Positions 1 to 9,345 are shown, counted from the stretch's first letter. The stretch is 64,000 nucleotides of DNA from Candidatus Hydrogenedentota bacterium (GCA_013359265.1 JABWCD010000028.1:1-64000); one strand, 5' to 3'. Notes: generated by a model not told the origin, from the letters alone. A program made the numbers and translations.

Positions 1-207
1 GCCGAACCGGCACCCGCGCCGACAGACGCCGCGCCTGCCCCTGCTGAACCGGCGCCGGCTGCACCCGCCGATGCGGCGCCCGCACCCGCGGATGCTCCTT
101 CGGCGGAGCCTGCGGCGGACACCTCGGCAAGCGGTGGCGATGCGCTGGGCAACCTAGACGAGTTCCAGGTGAACACCGGCGGCAGCAGCGCCAGCAAAAA
201 GCGCTAG
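1..207 (+). CDS. Ala/Pro-rich protein, C-terminal part (5' end outside window)
   Basis: The open frame runs from the first base to a TAG stop; its start lies outside the window. The visible 68 residues are almost entirely Ala, Pro, Glu and Asp in short repeats (APAPAD-like), then a short tail containing LGNLDEFQV and a basic end (SASKKR). The next gene downstream ends in nearly the same motif (LGDNLEEFQV followed by SGSSAS), so the two are probably related products lying in tandem. The Ala/Pro stretch looks like an extended linker, as found in secreted or surface-tethered proteins, but no function can be given. A strong hairpin follows the stop codon. Confidence 0.75.
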   Translation, partial: AEPAPAPTDAAPAPAEPAPAAPADAAPAPADAPSAEPAADTSASGGDALGNLDEFQVNTGGSSASKKR

Positions 208-231
208 CTCGATACCCCGACAACGTTATCC

Positions 232-263
232 AGGCACCCTCGGTGCGCCGGGGGTGCCTTTGT
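232..263 (+). terminator. Rho-independent terminator-like hairpin
   Basis: AGGCACCCTCGG and CCGGGGGTGCCT can pair as a 12-bp stem (one G-U) around a TGCG loop, followed by TTTGTCG. It sits 24 nt after the stop of the first gene and just before the start of the small lipoprotein gene, so it probably ends the first transcript. Confidence 0.6.
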
Positions 264-292
264 CGTTACTATGTCCGCGGAGGTCCGAATCC

Positions 293-514
293 ATGCGAAG
301 GATATGCTTGTTCGTGATCGCCGTCGCGCTGTCGCTAGCGTCATGTAAGCCGGCGCAGACCGGTCCCACCGGCGCCGCTCCCGAGGGTGCCCCCGCACAA
401 CCGCAATCTTCGCCGGATGAGACACCAAAGTCCGGCGACCTGGGCGACAATCTCGAAGAGTTTCAGGTCACGCCCAGCGGTTCGAGCGCAAGTTCGGGGA
501 GCAAAGCGCCGTGA
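293..514 (+). CDS. Small putative lipoprotein with C-terminal EFQV motif
   Basis: A 73-residue protein of unknown function. I chose the ATG at 293 over an in-frame start 39 nt upstream because it has a GGAGG-type ribosome site just before it and opens directly into a lipoprotein signal: MRR, a hydrophobic run, then the lipobox LASC with Cys at about residue 18. The mature part is Pro/Gly/Ala-rich and short, ending with LGDNLEEFQV and a Ser/Gly tail. The same motif closes the preceding gene, so the pair looks like a small tandem family. It lies 34 nt upstream of aroK in the same direction. Likely an anchored envelope peptide, with no more specific role supported. Confidence 0.7.
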   Translation: MRRICLFVIAVALSLASCKPAQTGPTGAAPEGAPAQPQSSPDETPKSGDLGDNLEEFQVTPSGSSASSGSKAP

Positions 515-548
515 CGTTCTGTAAGTTTTCGACGGCGCATCGCGTGCA

Positions 549-1052
549 ATGAATGTCGTCCTCATCGGTTCGCGCGGCAGCGGCAAATCGGCGGTAGCGA
601 AGGCGCTGGCAACGGTGCTGTCGCGGCCTGTCGTTTCGACCGACGCTGAAATCGAGCGGCGCGCCGGGTGCGCGATCGTGGATTTCGTTTCAAACCGTGG
701 GTGGGACGCGTTTCGCGACCTCGAGTCGGAAGTGGTTCGCCACGTCGCGCCACGCGCCGACTGTATAATCGATACCGGAGGCGGCGTCGTGCTGCGCCAG
801 GCCAACGTCGACGCGCTGCGCGCCGGCGGCCGCGTCTTCTGGTTGCAGGCGCCCGTGACCGTACTTGCCGCGCGCATCAAGGACGACGCCAGCCGCCCTT
901 CGCTAACGGGCTCGAAGTCCGCGGTCGATGAACTCGCCGACGTTCTGGCGGCGCGCACTCCCTTGTACGCGGCGGCGGCCCATCATTCCATCGATGCCGC
1001 AACCCGTACGCCGGAGGAGATCGCAGCGGAAATATCCCGGCTATTCTATTGA
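549..1052 (+). CDS. aroK: Shikimate kinase
   Basis: Phosphorylates shikimate with ATP, the fifth step of chorismate synthesis. The 167-residue length is typical. The P-loop GSRGSGKS is at residues 7-14. Substrate-site residues follow the family pattern: Asp32 with Glu34 (TDAEIE), Arg56 in the FRxxE segment, and the GGG turn at 77-79. The lid arginine lies in RPSL (about 116-119). It follows the small lipoprotein by 34 nt and is convergent with the methyltransferase gene. Other gluconate-kinase-like P-loop kinases share the fold, but the GGG and RPSL motifs in these positions favour shikimate kinase. Confidence 0.92.
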   Translation: MNVVLIGSRGSGKSAVAKALATVLSRPVVSTDAEIERRAGCAIVDFVSNRGWDAFRDLESEVVRHVAPRADCIIDTGGGVVLRQANVDALRAGGRVFWLQAPVTVLAARIKDDASRPSLTGSKSAVDELADVLAARTPLYAAAAHHSIDAATRTPEEIAAEISRLFY

Positions 1053-1121
1053 TTGTTTCTGCATGAGGCCTGTGTGGCCCATCGGTCATGAATCGATTCC
1101 TGCGTTCACAATCGACCGAAA

Positions 1122-1949
1122 CTACTTTCCGCGTTTCTCGAACACAATCGCCGCGATTCCGTGCCGTGTAACGTGTGAGGGACCGCCATCCACCGGCACA
1201 ATACATCGCGCGGCCCATACCGGGTCGAAAAGCTTTGTACCGATCGATCGCAGCGAAGCGGGACGCGCCGTTGCGCGGCAATAACGCGCGTACCAACCGG
1301 CCGGCGATTCTTGCCACGCGTGCATGGCCCTCACGTGCAACTCGGCAGCGCATACGATGCGGTCGTCGAGCGCGGGCCAGTCGTAGTAGCGGCTGAAGAA
1401 CACGCGCCCACGCGCATCCCGCGCCTGCTTGCCGTACGGATCGGCGTCAACCCAGCGCTCTTCGTACTTGGGCACGATAGGCACCGTGACTACCGCGAGA
1501 CCGTTCGGGGCGAGCACGCGCGCAATTTCGCGCATGGCGACGCTGTCGCCGGTCCCTGCGATGTGCTCGATCGCGCTGACGCTGTACAACGTGGAGATCG
1601 ATGCATCGGCGAACGGCAGGCGCATCGCGTCGCACTGCATGAACTCCAATCCGGGCTGCGATCGCGGTAGCGCGTCCGCCGCAATATCGGAGCAGATGAC
1701 AGCGGACCCCGCCGCTGCCCGGACGAAGCCGGCGAGGACCTTTGGGCTGCCGATGTCTAACGCCCGATCGCTGGCTGTAATCGAGTCGAGCACTGCCGCG
1801 AGTTCGTAGTAGCGCCAGAGATCGATGGGACAGAGCAGTTGGCGTATCGCCAGTTTCAGACTACGCCGCGTCCGGGCCCGCGGCAGCATCGCTAACGACG
1901 AGCGGAACCCCGCCCACCACCAACGCGCAAACCTCGGCGCGGGGGTCAT
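1122..1949 (-). CDS. Class I SAM-dependent methyltransferase
   Basis: A 275-residue protein with a Methyltransf_11-type core. Motif I is LDIGSPKV, an acidic ribose-binding strand end follows (CSDIAAD), then CDAMRLPF with SVSAIEHI, and a post-motif strand LAVVTVPIVPKYEERW. The glycine-rich motif I is slightly unusual (DIGSP rather than DxGxG). The N-terminus is basic and Trp-rich (about residues 1-35) and may contact membrane or nucleic acid. It lies 21 nt downstream of tex on the same strand and is probably co-transcribed. The substrate cannot be told; the IEHI / HxxxY style is common in small-molecule and glycan-modifying enzymes. Confidence 0.8.
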   Translation of the reverse strand: MTPAPRFARWWWAGFRSSLAMLPRARTRRSLKLAIRQLLCPIDLWRYYELAAVLDSITASDRALDIGSPKVLAGFVRAAAGSAVICSDIAADALPRSQPGLEFMQCDAMRLPFADASISTLYSVSAIEHIAGTGDSVAMREIARVLAPNGLAVVTVPIVPKYEERWVDADPYGKQARDARGRVFFSRYYDWPALDDRIVCAAELHVRAMHAWQESPAGWYARYCRATARPASLRSIGTKLFDPVWAARCIVPVDGGPSHVTRHGIAAIVFEKRGK

Positions 1950-1970
1950 GTTGGAACCGCGCGTGCGCGG

Positions 1971-4514
1971 TTACGCGCCGAGTTTCTCGCGCAGCGCCGC
2001 AAGTTGATCGGCCAATTGGGTGTTCAATGGTCCGCCGCCGTTGTCCGCATGCTTGATGGCCTGACCGCCCTTGCTCCCGCGCATGGCCGACTTCAATTCC
2101 GCCGCGGTTTCTTTGTCGCGCCGGCTGGGACGACGGGGCGCCCGTTGGTCGTCGCGCGGCCGTTCGTCGCGCTGGGGCTTGCGTTCGCGTGGACGATCAT
2201 GTCCGTCCCGGTGTTCGTCGCGCCCGCGGTCACGGCCGTGGTGCGGGCGTGCGTGTTCGTGTGGACGCCCGTGCGCGGGCGGAGCGCCCGCTGGTTGGTC
2301 GTGCGGCGCATGGTGACGGCGCTCGGCGCGCTCCGGGCGCTGCCGCGGCTCCGGCGGCGGAAGCAGCGCTTTGATCGAGAGCGAAATGCGCGGAAGCGCC
2401 TTGTCCACTTTGATGACTTTCACCTTGACCACGTCGCCGACGCGCACGACTTCACGCGGGTCTTGCACAAACCGGTTCGCGAGTTCCGACAGATGCACAA
2501 GGCCGTCCTGATGCACGCCGATGTCAACGAACGCGCCGAAGTCCGTGACATTCGTAACGACACCCTCTATTTCCATGCCCTCTTCCAGGGCCTGGACCGA
2601 GTCCACGCCATCGAGGAACTTGGGGACCTTGAACTCGCGGCGCGGGTCGCGGCCTGGCTTGTGCAGTTCTTGGCGAATATCGTGCAGCGCGAGCGCGCCG
2701 ACGGTCTCCGTTTCGAGGGCGCGCAGGTCGATCTCGTCAACCCGCGACGGCTTCTCGAGCAAGGTCGGCACGTCCACGCCAATCCGCCCGGCCAACTGCT
2801 CGACCACGGGATAGGCCTCGGGGTGAATGCCGGTCGCATCGAGCGGCTGGTCCCCGCCACGCACGCGGAGGAACCCCGCGCATTGCTCGAACACTTTGGG
2901 CCCCACGCCTTGCACTTCCAGGAGCTCCCGGCGGTTCTTGAATCCGCCGTGTTCCGTCCGGAACGCGACAATGTTCACCGCCGTATCGGACTGAATTCCG
3001 CTTACGTACTTCAGCAATGCGACCGACGCCGTGTTCACGTCTACGCCGACGGCATTCACGCACGAGACCACCGTCTTGTGCAGGCCCTCGCGCAGCGCGC
3101 GCTGGTTCACGTCGTGCTGGTACTGTCCGACGCCGATATGCCGCGGCTCGATCTTCACAAGTTCGGCGAGCGGATCCTGCATGCGGCGCGCAATCGAAAT
3201 CGCGCCGCGAAGCGTGACGTCGAGTTCCGCAAACTCGTCCCGCGCGATTTTGGACGCGGAGTAGATAGACGCGCCCGCCTCGTTCACAAGCACCATGAAC
3301 ACCCCATTCGAACTGACTTTCGCGAGCGCCTGGCGAATGAACTTCGCGACTTCGCGCGAACCGGTGCCGTTGCCAATGGCGACCGCCTTGGCCTGGTGCT
3401 TTTCAATCAGCGCCAGCAACACTTTCTCCGAAGTCTCGAAATCGTTCTGTGGCGGGGTCGGGAAGACCGTTGCGCTTTCGACAAATGCCCCTGTCGCGTC
3501 GATTACCGCAAGCTTGCAGCCGGTCTTCAGTCCGGGGTCTACTCCGATTACCGTCATCGGTCCCGCGGGCGGCGCAAGCAAGAGGTTGTGCGCGTTCTCG
3601 CGGAACACGCGAATCGCCTCCGCGTCCGCGCGTTCCTGGACCTGACGCAGGACTTCGTTTTCGATCGAGGGGCGCAACAGTCGTTGGTACGAATCCTCAA
3701 TCACTTCTCGCACGTGCGCCGCAAACTCGCCATCGGGAGACTTCAGATATTTCCCCTGCAACTCCGCGACCATGCGCGCGTCGTCCAACGCAAGTTCCAT
3801 ACGCAGAAACCCTTCCTTCACTCCGCGATGGACCGCGAGATACCGGTGCGAGGGAATCTTCGCGACCGGTTCGGAGAACGTATAGTACGCTTCAAACTTC
3901 GTGTGCTTCCCTTCGGCGTTCTTCGTCGGGTGCGCCGCGATACTTCCATGCTGATGCATGCGATCGCGGACAAGCGCGCGCGCCTCCAAATCAACCGACA
4001 CGCGTTCCGCAAGGATATGCTTCGCGCCTTCCATTGCCTCCTCGACCGACGCGACGGCCTTCTCCGCACGCACGAAGGTCTGAGCAAACGTCTCGAGCGG
4101 TTGATCGCCTGCCGTCTGTGCCCAAATGAAATCGGCAAGGGGCGAAAGGCCCTTCTCGCGCGCCACCGTCGCCTTGGTGCGCTTGGCCTTCTTGTAGGGA
4201 AGGTACAAATCCTCGAGCAACGTTTGGCTCGTGCACTCGAGGATGGCCGCCCTGAGGGAATCCGTCAGTTGTCCCTGCTTCTCGATCGCATCGAGCACGA
4301 ACGCGCGCCGCGACGTCAATTCGGCAAAGTACGCATGCTGCTCCGCAATCGCCTCGAGTTGCACCTCGTTCAGATTGCCCGTCGCATCTTTTCGGTAACG
4401 CGCGACAAACGGAATCGTCGCGCCGCCCGAAAACAACTCGATAGTCTTGACCACCCTCGGGATCGGTACGCGCGTGTGGTTACTGATCAACTGCAAAAAA
4501 CGGTCTTCAAGCAT
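1971..4514 (-). CDS. tex: Tex-family RNA-binding transcription accessory protein
   Basis: An 847-residue Tex homologue, related to eukaryotic Spt6, that binds nucleic acid and affects transcription and RNA turnover. Domains in order: N-terminal helical Tex domain (VARYRKDATG near residue 40); YqgF/RNase H-like core beginning GVDPGLKTGCK; helix-hairpin-helix segment with VQGVGPK; S1 domain (GVVTNVTDFGAFVDIG through PRISLSIKAL). The family is usually around 720-780 residues. The extra length here is a tail of about 110 residues rich in Arg, His, Pro and Asp (PHHGRDRGRDEHRDGH-type), ending in a short helix (QLADQLAALREKLGA). The tail looks disordered and could add RNA affinity. The convergent downstream methyltransferase is likely in the same transcript. 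Confidence 0.93.
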   Translation of the reverse strand: MLEDRFLQLISNHTRVPIPRVVKTIELFSGGATIPFVARYRKDATGNLNEVQLEAIAEQHAYFAELTSRRAFVLDAIEKQGQLTDSLRAAILECTSQTLLEDLYLPYKKAKRTKATVAREKGLSPLADFIWAQTAGDQPLETFAQTFVRAEKAVASVEEAMEGAKHILAERVSVDLEARALVRDRMHQHGSIAAHPTKNAEGKHTKFEAYYTFSEPVAKIPSHRYLAVHRGVKEGFLRMELALDDARMVAELQGKYLKSPDGEFAAHVREVIEDSYQRLLRPSIENEVLRQVQERADAEAIRVFRENAHNLLLAPPAGPMTVIGVDPGLKTGCKLAVIDATGAFVESATVFPTPPQNDFETSEKVLLALIEKHQAKAVAIGNGTGSREVAKFIRQALAKVSSNGVFMVLVNEAGASIYSASKIARDEFAELDVTLRGAISIARRMQDPLAELVKIEPRHIGVGQYQHDVNQRALREGLHKTVVSCVNAVGVDVNTASVALLKYVSGIQSDTAVNIVAFRTEHGGFKNRRELLEVQGVGPKVFEQCAGFLRVRGGDQPLDATGIHPEAYPVVEQLAGRIGVDVPTLLEKPSRVDEIDLRALETETVGALALHDIRQELHKPGRDPRREFKVPKFLDGVDSVQALEEGMEIEGVVTNVTDFGAFVDIGVHQDGLVHLSELANRFVQDPREVVRVGDVVKVKVIKVDKALPRISLSIKALLPPPEPRQRPERAERRHHAPHDQPAGAPPAHGRPHEHARPHHGRDRGRDEHRDGHDRPRERKPQRDERPRDDQRAPRRPSRRDKETAAELKSAMRGSKGGQAIKHADNGGGPLNTQLADQLAALREKLGA

Positions 4515-4574
4515 TACCTGATACTCCGCAAACCCAATGGGAACTGTAGCAAATGCCCGAGCCGCCCCACAAAA

Positions 4575-6713
4575 TCAATACGCAATGGTGATGCGCACGT
4601 CCTCCGCGCGATTGGGCAGTTCGATCAGCGCCGTCTGCGACGACGCGTCCCATTCCTGCTTCACGTCCAACTGCGGGTCGGTCGTGACGCTGCGCGGGGC
4701 GGACGGAAGATACACGCGAAGTCTCGCCGTTGTGCCGGCGGGACCGCGGGCGGTGAATGTGTATGCACCCGGTAGTTCGCGGGCATTGCGGATGCGGCTG
4801 CTCGATCCAACAACCTGCGGGCCAAAACGGTGCCGCTTGATATAGGACAGATCATAGAGAAACGCGCGCTGATTCGGGCCGAGGACCAAATTGTCCACAA
4901 TGCGCAGTCCGGGATCGAACAAATCGACGCACTTACCCCAGACCGTCATCGAATGCACTTCCAGTGGCGACTCGTCACACACGCCGGCCGCGATGTACGG
5001 ACCGCGCCGTATGCAAATGCCCGGAGATGTCTGCAGTTCTTCCCCGCGCTGCCGGAGCATCTCCGCAACCCACCCGCGCACTTTTTCCGCGCCGCCTTTT
5101 TCGCGCGAAAGCTGCGCCGGACTCTGCGCAATTGCCCGAACGAAGCCGCCCCCAACCACCACGGGATTCTTCCACGCGGTTTCCCCGGCGCCGAGAACGC
5201 CGAGCAGATGGTCGTACGCCTTTGCCTCCGACGCGCCCTGATCGTTCCACCATTCCCGAACGGCGTGATACGGGTCCCGTCCATCGTCCACGAGAATCAG
5301 ACAACCGCCGCGGCGGACCCATCCCGCAAGTGCTTCATGATAGGCCGCCTTCAGCGGCTTCTGATGCTCGTAGGTGAGCAGGAGCACCTTGCAGTCGCCG
5401 AACGCATTCGGATAACCGGCGTTCTCCATCTGTACCATCTCGACGGGAACGCCCACCTTCAGTAAGGGAAGCGCCAGCCCGTAGAATGACCCGAGCATGG
5501 GATCGCTCGGTGTCGGGTCGGCGCGCTGAAACATCATCGTGTCCGATACGATGACGCCGACGCCACGCGTTCCACACTCGAACCGGACGTCGTGCTGTCC
5601 GACGTCGTTTAGCGCATTGACGACGGTCAGCATCTCCAGCGCGTAGTCCGCGGGAATGCCTTCTCGCTCGCCGGTCTTCGAGTCCAGATCCACCTTGGGA
5701 TACTGCCCGCGAAAAATCCGGTCGGGCCACGGCATGACCTCGAAGCGGTGCACGGTCGGCCACATCAACGACGCCACGACCGTGCACTCGTAGTTGTAAC
5801 GGTAATCGTTCCAACTGCGATTGGGATTGTCCTCGACCGGATCATGAAGGAACCACAGCTTCTTGCCGGTCGGGTGCGTCATCGCCACCATCTGCCCGTA
5901 CTCGAGATACGCAGTCTCAAAGGTGCGCTCTTTCGCCACACCCTCGTACGAGTTCCGCGAGCGTGCCGTGCCGGTCCACACCTGCGCGACGTACCCGTCC
6001 AATTGCGGGATATCAATGAGATGCGACTCCGGGCTGACGATGCCCCATTGCGCATAGTTGATCAGGCTGTGCGTGGGCACGTGACATTCGATCGTCTGGC
6101 CGATCGTCTTGGCGCGCTCGTCCACGTGCGCGAACACCGTGTGCAGGGCGTTGAAATAAAGTTCGTATTTCAACTTGCTCGCCCGGTACTGTGCATCGGC
6201 GCTCGAATCCGGCGCCCGCCACGGCTCGCCATAGAACTGTTCCCACTCCCGCTTGAACGCCTCGCTCCAGCCCGTGTTCGCCCAGTACTCCGGCTCTTCG
6301 AGATATACCGCGCGCACGCCCGCGTCCAGCGCCGGGTCAATGTATTTTTTCACGAACTCGATATATGCAACTGTGGGCACGTTGTAACCGACATTCGTGC
6401 TGTTGCCGTGCATGCGCAACCTGCCATCGCGTTCGGTTTGCACTTCGCCTTTCTTGAATGCCTCGCCCTCGCCGTAGTACGCGCCGTAATCGCCCCATGC
6501 AATTCCGGTCATGAGCGACACGTCGTACCCCTTCGCGCGCCACTCCGCGGCGCGCTGCGCAAACGTTCGGCCCACACCGTAAACGATCGCAGTGTCTGAA
6601 CCGATATCGACTTCCGGAGCGTACGGCGAGTGAATCTGAAACGTCGTCACATCGGGGCCGGCCACAACCGCAAACGGCGTCGCGGTGATGAGGAGGAGTG
6701 CGAAGTACTTCAT
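4575..6713 (-). CDS. Secreted hypothetical protein, glycoside-hydrolase-like barrel
   Basis: A 712-residue exported protein: MKYF then a hydrophobic core, with probable cleavage near VVAGP (residue 19). The first half reads like a TIM barrel of the beta-galactosidase (GH42-like) kind, with strands such as GVRAVYLEEPEYW carrying paired acidic residues that could be catalytic, and KLWFLHDPVED. The middle has a trimerisation/glutamine-amidotransferase-like segment (CKVLLLTYEHQKPL, GGCLILVDDG). The end is a beta-sandwich-like region (GAYTFTARGPAGTTARLRVYLP). No exact family is recognised; a polysaccharide-degrading role is inference. It is divergent from the glycosyltransferase gene that starts 108 nt away. 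Confidence 0.7.
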   Translation of the reverse strand: MKYFALLLITATPFAVVAGPDVTTFQIHSPYAPEVDIGSDTAIVYGVGRTFAQRAAEWRAKGYDVSLMTGIAWGDYGAYYGEGEAFKKGEVQTERDGRLRMHGNSTNVGYNVPTVAYIEFVKKYIDPALDAGVRAVYLEEPEYWANTGWSEAFKREWEQFYGEPWRAPDSSADAQYRASKLKYELYFNALHTVFAHVDERAKTIGQTIECHVPTHSLINYAQWGIVSPESHLIDIPQLDGYVAQVWTGTARSRNSYEGVAKERTFETAYLEYGQMVAMTHPTGKKLWFLHDPVEDNPNRSWNDYRYNYECTVVASLMWPTVHRFEVMPWPDRIFRGQYPKVDLDSKTGEREGIPADYALEMLTVVNALNDVGQHDVRFECGTRGVGVIVSDTMMFQRADPTPSDPMLGSFYGLALPLLKVGVPVEMVQMENAGYPNAFGDCKVLLLTYEHQKPLKAAYHEALAGWVRRGGCLILVDDGRDPYHAVREWWNDQGASEAKAYDHLLGVLGAGETAWKNPVVVGGGFVRAIAQSPAQLSREKGGAEKVRGWVAEMLRQRGEELQTSPGICIRRGPYIAAGVCDESPLEVHSMTVWGKCVDLFDPGLRIVDNLVLGPNQRAFLYDLSYIKRHRFGPQVVGSSSRIRNARELPGAYTFTARGPAGTTARLRVYLPSAPRSVTTDPQLDVKQEWDASSQTALIELPNRAEDVRITIAY

Positions 6714-6820
6714 GGTCGGCCCTTATGCGGAGACATTGCGAATTGTCCTCGCAGTATAACACTGTGTCCGACTCGCGCTCCGTTCCAGGTTCGCCACCCG
6801 TCAGTGGTACGATTTGCCGC

Positions 6821-8026
6821 ATGAATGAACCGCGCCTCCGTATTACCGGTCGGCTCCGATCGATTATGAGCTACGACAAACTCGCGGGCGAAGTCCCGCG
6901 CGTACTCGTTCTACGGAGCCAATATTGGCTCGATGGTGCATGCGAAGCCGCGGCGCGCGGCATCGGGTGGCAGGTTGCGTCCGTTCCGACGGCCATGGAG
7001 GGCGCGGCGTCCCGCGAACAAATCGCGCAGTTGCTCGATGCGATCGTAACGACGCGTCCCGACTTCATCCTGTCAATCAACCTTGCCGGGATGGATGTCG
7101 ACGGGATGTGGGCGCGCTTCTTCCATGACTTGCGCGTTCCGTACGTGGCGTGGTTTGTCGACAATCCCCGCACGATTGTCATGGGACGGACCACCTATGC
7201 CTCCAATCATGCGATGGCGCTCACGTGGGATGAATCGTACGCCCCCTACTTGCGCGCCGTAGGTTTTCCCCACGTGCACTGGCTGCCGCTCGCGGCGGAT
7301 ACGACGCTGTTCAACGCGGGACCGGCGGAACTCGCGATGCATCCCCCGGCGTTCGTCGGTAACTCGACGGTCGAGTTCGCCGAGCGCGCATGGCAAGCAG
7401 TCCGCGAGAAGCCAAAACTGTCCGTACTGGCAGAAGGGGCCTTTGCCGTCGGCGCAGTCACGCGCGATCACATGGCGCGCGGGCTCGCTTCCATCATTGG
7501 AGCGGAAGCGGCGTCGGCGTTGGACCCCGAGGAAAGCCGGCATCTGGAAATGCTGTTTTTTCTCGAAGGCACGCGGCGCCTGCGCCACGATGCCTTGCGG
7601 CAATTGGCGCCGGACGGCGTGCAGGTGCGGGGCGACGGCGCGTGGAAAACGGTCGTCGCGGATGCGATGCCGCCCGTTCATTACTTCGACGCTCTGCCGG
7701 CGTTCTATCGCGAGTGCGCCGTCAATCTGAACTTCACAAGCATCCAGATGCCCGCCGCGGTGAACCAACGCGTGTTCGATTGCCCCGCGGCAGGTGGTTT
7801 CTTGTTAACCGACAGGCAAAGCGATCTGGCGCGTTTGTTCGATTCAACGGAGGTCGCAACGTTTGCGTCAATAGACGAATGCCGCGATCAGTTGGCGCAT
7901 TTTCGCGCAAGAGCGAGTGCCCGTGCCGCGATCGTTAACGCCGCGCGCACGCGCATTTTGGGCGAACACACCTACGCGCACCGCCTGCGCACGATCGCGC
8001 GGTGGGTGATGGAACACTTCGGCTGA
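6821..8026 (+). CDS. CgeB-like glycosyltransferase (first of a pair)
   Basis: A 401-residue protein with the two-part layout of CgeB/DUF3880 plus a Glyco_trans_1_2 C-terminal domain. The N-terminal half has DFILSINLAGMD and FFHDLRVPYVAWFVDNPR; the C-terminal half has NLNFTSIQMPAAVNQRVFD and the donor-site-like CPAAGGFLLTD. The ATG at 6821 was chosen because the paralogue on the other strand aligns from the same point (MNEPRLRITG against MEKRLHISPG). CgeB proteins glycosylate surface structures such as the spore crust or protein/flagellar glycans, and the acceptor here is unknown. It ends 11 nt from its inverted paralogue. Confidence 0.85.
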   Translation: MNEPRLRITGRLRSIMSYDKLAGEVPRVLVLRSQYWLDGACEAAARGIGWQVASVPTAMEGAASREQIAQLLDAIVTTRPDFILSINLAGMDVDGMWARFFHDLRVPYVAWFVDNPRTIVMGRTTYASNHAMALTWDESYAPYLRAVGFPHVHWLPLAADTTLFNAGPAELAMHPPAFVGNSTVEFAERAWQAVREKPKLSVLAEGAFAVGAVTRDHMARGLASIIGAEAASALDPEESRHLEMLFFLEGTRRLRHDALRQLAPDGVQVRGDGAWKTVVADAMPPVHYFDALPAFYRECAVNLNFTSIQMPAAVNQRVFDCPAAGGFLLTDRQSDLARLFDSTEVATFASIDECRDQLAHFRARASARAAIVNAARTRILGEHTYAHRLRTIARWVMEHFG

Positions 8027-8037
8027 ACGCCTCCACG

Positions 8038-9240
8038 TTACGCGAACCGGTCGCGCAGATAGTCTTCCAGCGACTTCAGGCGGTGCGCGTGCGTGTGTTG
8101 CGCGAAGATGCGCGCCTGTGCCTGCGCGACTACGCGGCGGCGCTCGTACGCGTCGGCACGGTAACGCGCGATGAGTTCTACGAGTTCGTCCAAGGAACGG
8201 TAAGTGATACACTCGGCATCGGGGTCGAACAGTTCCTCCAAGTCGTCCTGCGCATCCGTAATCAGAAACCCGCCCGCGGCGGGGCAATCGAACACGCGCT
8301 GGTTCACCGCGCTTGCCATCTGAATACTGGTGGAATTGATATTAATTGCCGTCGATTGATAAAAGGGCGCAAGCGCATCGAAGTAGCCGATGTCTCCAAA
8401 GCTGCGATCATGAACGTCTTTCCAGTCGGGGTCGCCGTAGACCTCAAGGCCGAGCGGTGCGAGGCGCAACGCCAACGCGGCCCGGATTCGCCGCGTGCCT
8501 TCGTAGACAAGGCATAGCTCGAGATGACGGCGCTCCCGAGGCGCGCACCGGCCCAGGAGCCACGGGTCGATAATCGTTTCCACGCCCTTGGCAAATTGTT
8601 CGCGCGACATCCGCCCGCTGTCGAGCGCTTCGCGCACCGCTGTGCTAATGGCCGGGAATGCGCGCAGTTTCTCCCATGCTTCCTCCGCATGCGTGATCAT
8701 GGACGCGCCGACAAACGCCAGTTCGCGCGTATGCGTCTCCAACGCGGGGCCCCGAAAAAGTCCTGGGTCCGTCGCGTGCGGCATAAAGTGCACGTGCTCA
8801 AAGCCGAGCGATTTCAGGTGCGCCGTATACCCGCGTTCCCACGTCGCCGCCACGCTGTACGGCGAGCAGTGGACAACGCGGTTGTACAGGATCATGCGGG
8901 GCGTGTCCGTAAACCAACTCACGTAGGGAATGCGCGCGTCCTCGAAGAACCGCGAAAACAGCCCGCCCTCGTCCATCCCCGCGTAGTTGGACGTAAGAAT
9001 GAAATGCGGCTTGAACTCCGCGACCGTTCGAAACAGGGAGGCCACCTGGTCCCGCGTAAGCCCACCCGTCATCGCCGAGGAAACGGTCGCGACCGCCCAA
9101 TCCAGCGACTCCGCCGCGCGGACCCAGCTCTTATCAAAAAAATACTCGGTTTCCAGAATCAGCAGCCGCGTCGGCCCCGAAAACTTTGGATAGTCGAGCA
9201 TCGCCCGCATGCCGGGCGAGATGTGAAGTCGCTTTTCCAT
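8038..9240 (-). CDS. CgeB-like glycosyltransferase (second of a pair)
   Basis: Paralogue of the preceding gene in tail-to-tail orientation. Shared blocks include PHFILTSNYAGMDEGG, RIPYVSWFTDTPR, HFMPHATDPGLFRG and STSIQMASAVNQRVFD followed by CPAAGGFLITD. Length is 400 residues from the ATG at 9240; an in-frame ATG at 9252 is possible and neither has a clear ribosome site. Alignment to the paralogue favours 9240. Role as for the partner: sugar transfer to an unknown acceptor in a surface or protein glycan. The two may use different acceptors, since similarity is clear but far from complete. Confidence 0.85.
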   Translation of the reverse strand: MEKRLHISPGMRAMLDYPKFSGPTRLLILETEYFFDKSWVRAAESLDWAVATVSSAMTGGLTRDQVASLFRTVAEFKPHFILTSNYAGMDEGGLFSRFFEDARIPYVSWFTDTPRMILYNRVVHCSPYSVAATWERGYTAHLKSLGFEHVHFMPHATDPGLFRGPALETHTRELAFVGASMITHAEEAWEKLRAFPAISTAVREALDSGRMSREQFAKGVETIIDPWLLGRCAPRERRHLELCLVYEGTRRIRAALALRLAPLGLEVYGDPDWKDVHDRSFGDIGYFDALAPFYQSTAININSTSIQMASAVNQRVFDCPAAGGFLITDAQDDLEELFDPDAECITYRSLDELVELIARYRADAYERRRVVAQAQARIFAQHTHAHRLKSLEDYLRDRFA

Positions 9241-9345
9241 CGGGTGAGGCATAGACTACTAATTCGTGACCTGTATTCGCTAACATGGTCGCGTGGTGCG
9301 CAACAAGTTCAATCGAAGTATCAAGTACGATAGTCCACGATTCAC

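Noticed and set aside
2004-4775. 923-codon open frame antisense to tex
   Set aside because: It mirrors the real gene's codon pattern in a GC-rich frame, is Arg/His-rich with no domain, and overlaps a clear Tex protein.
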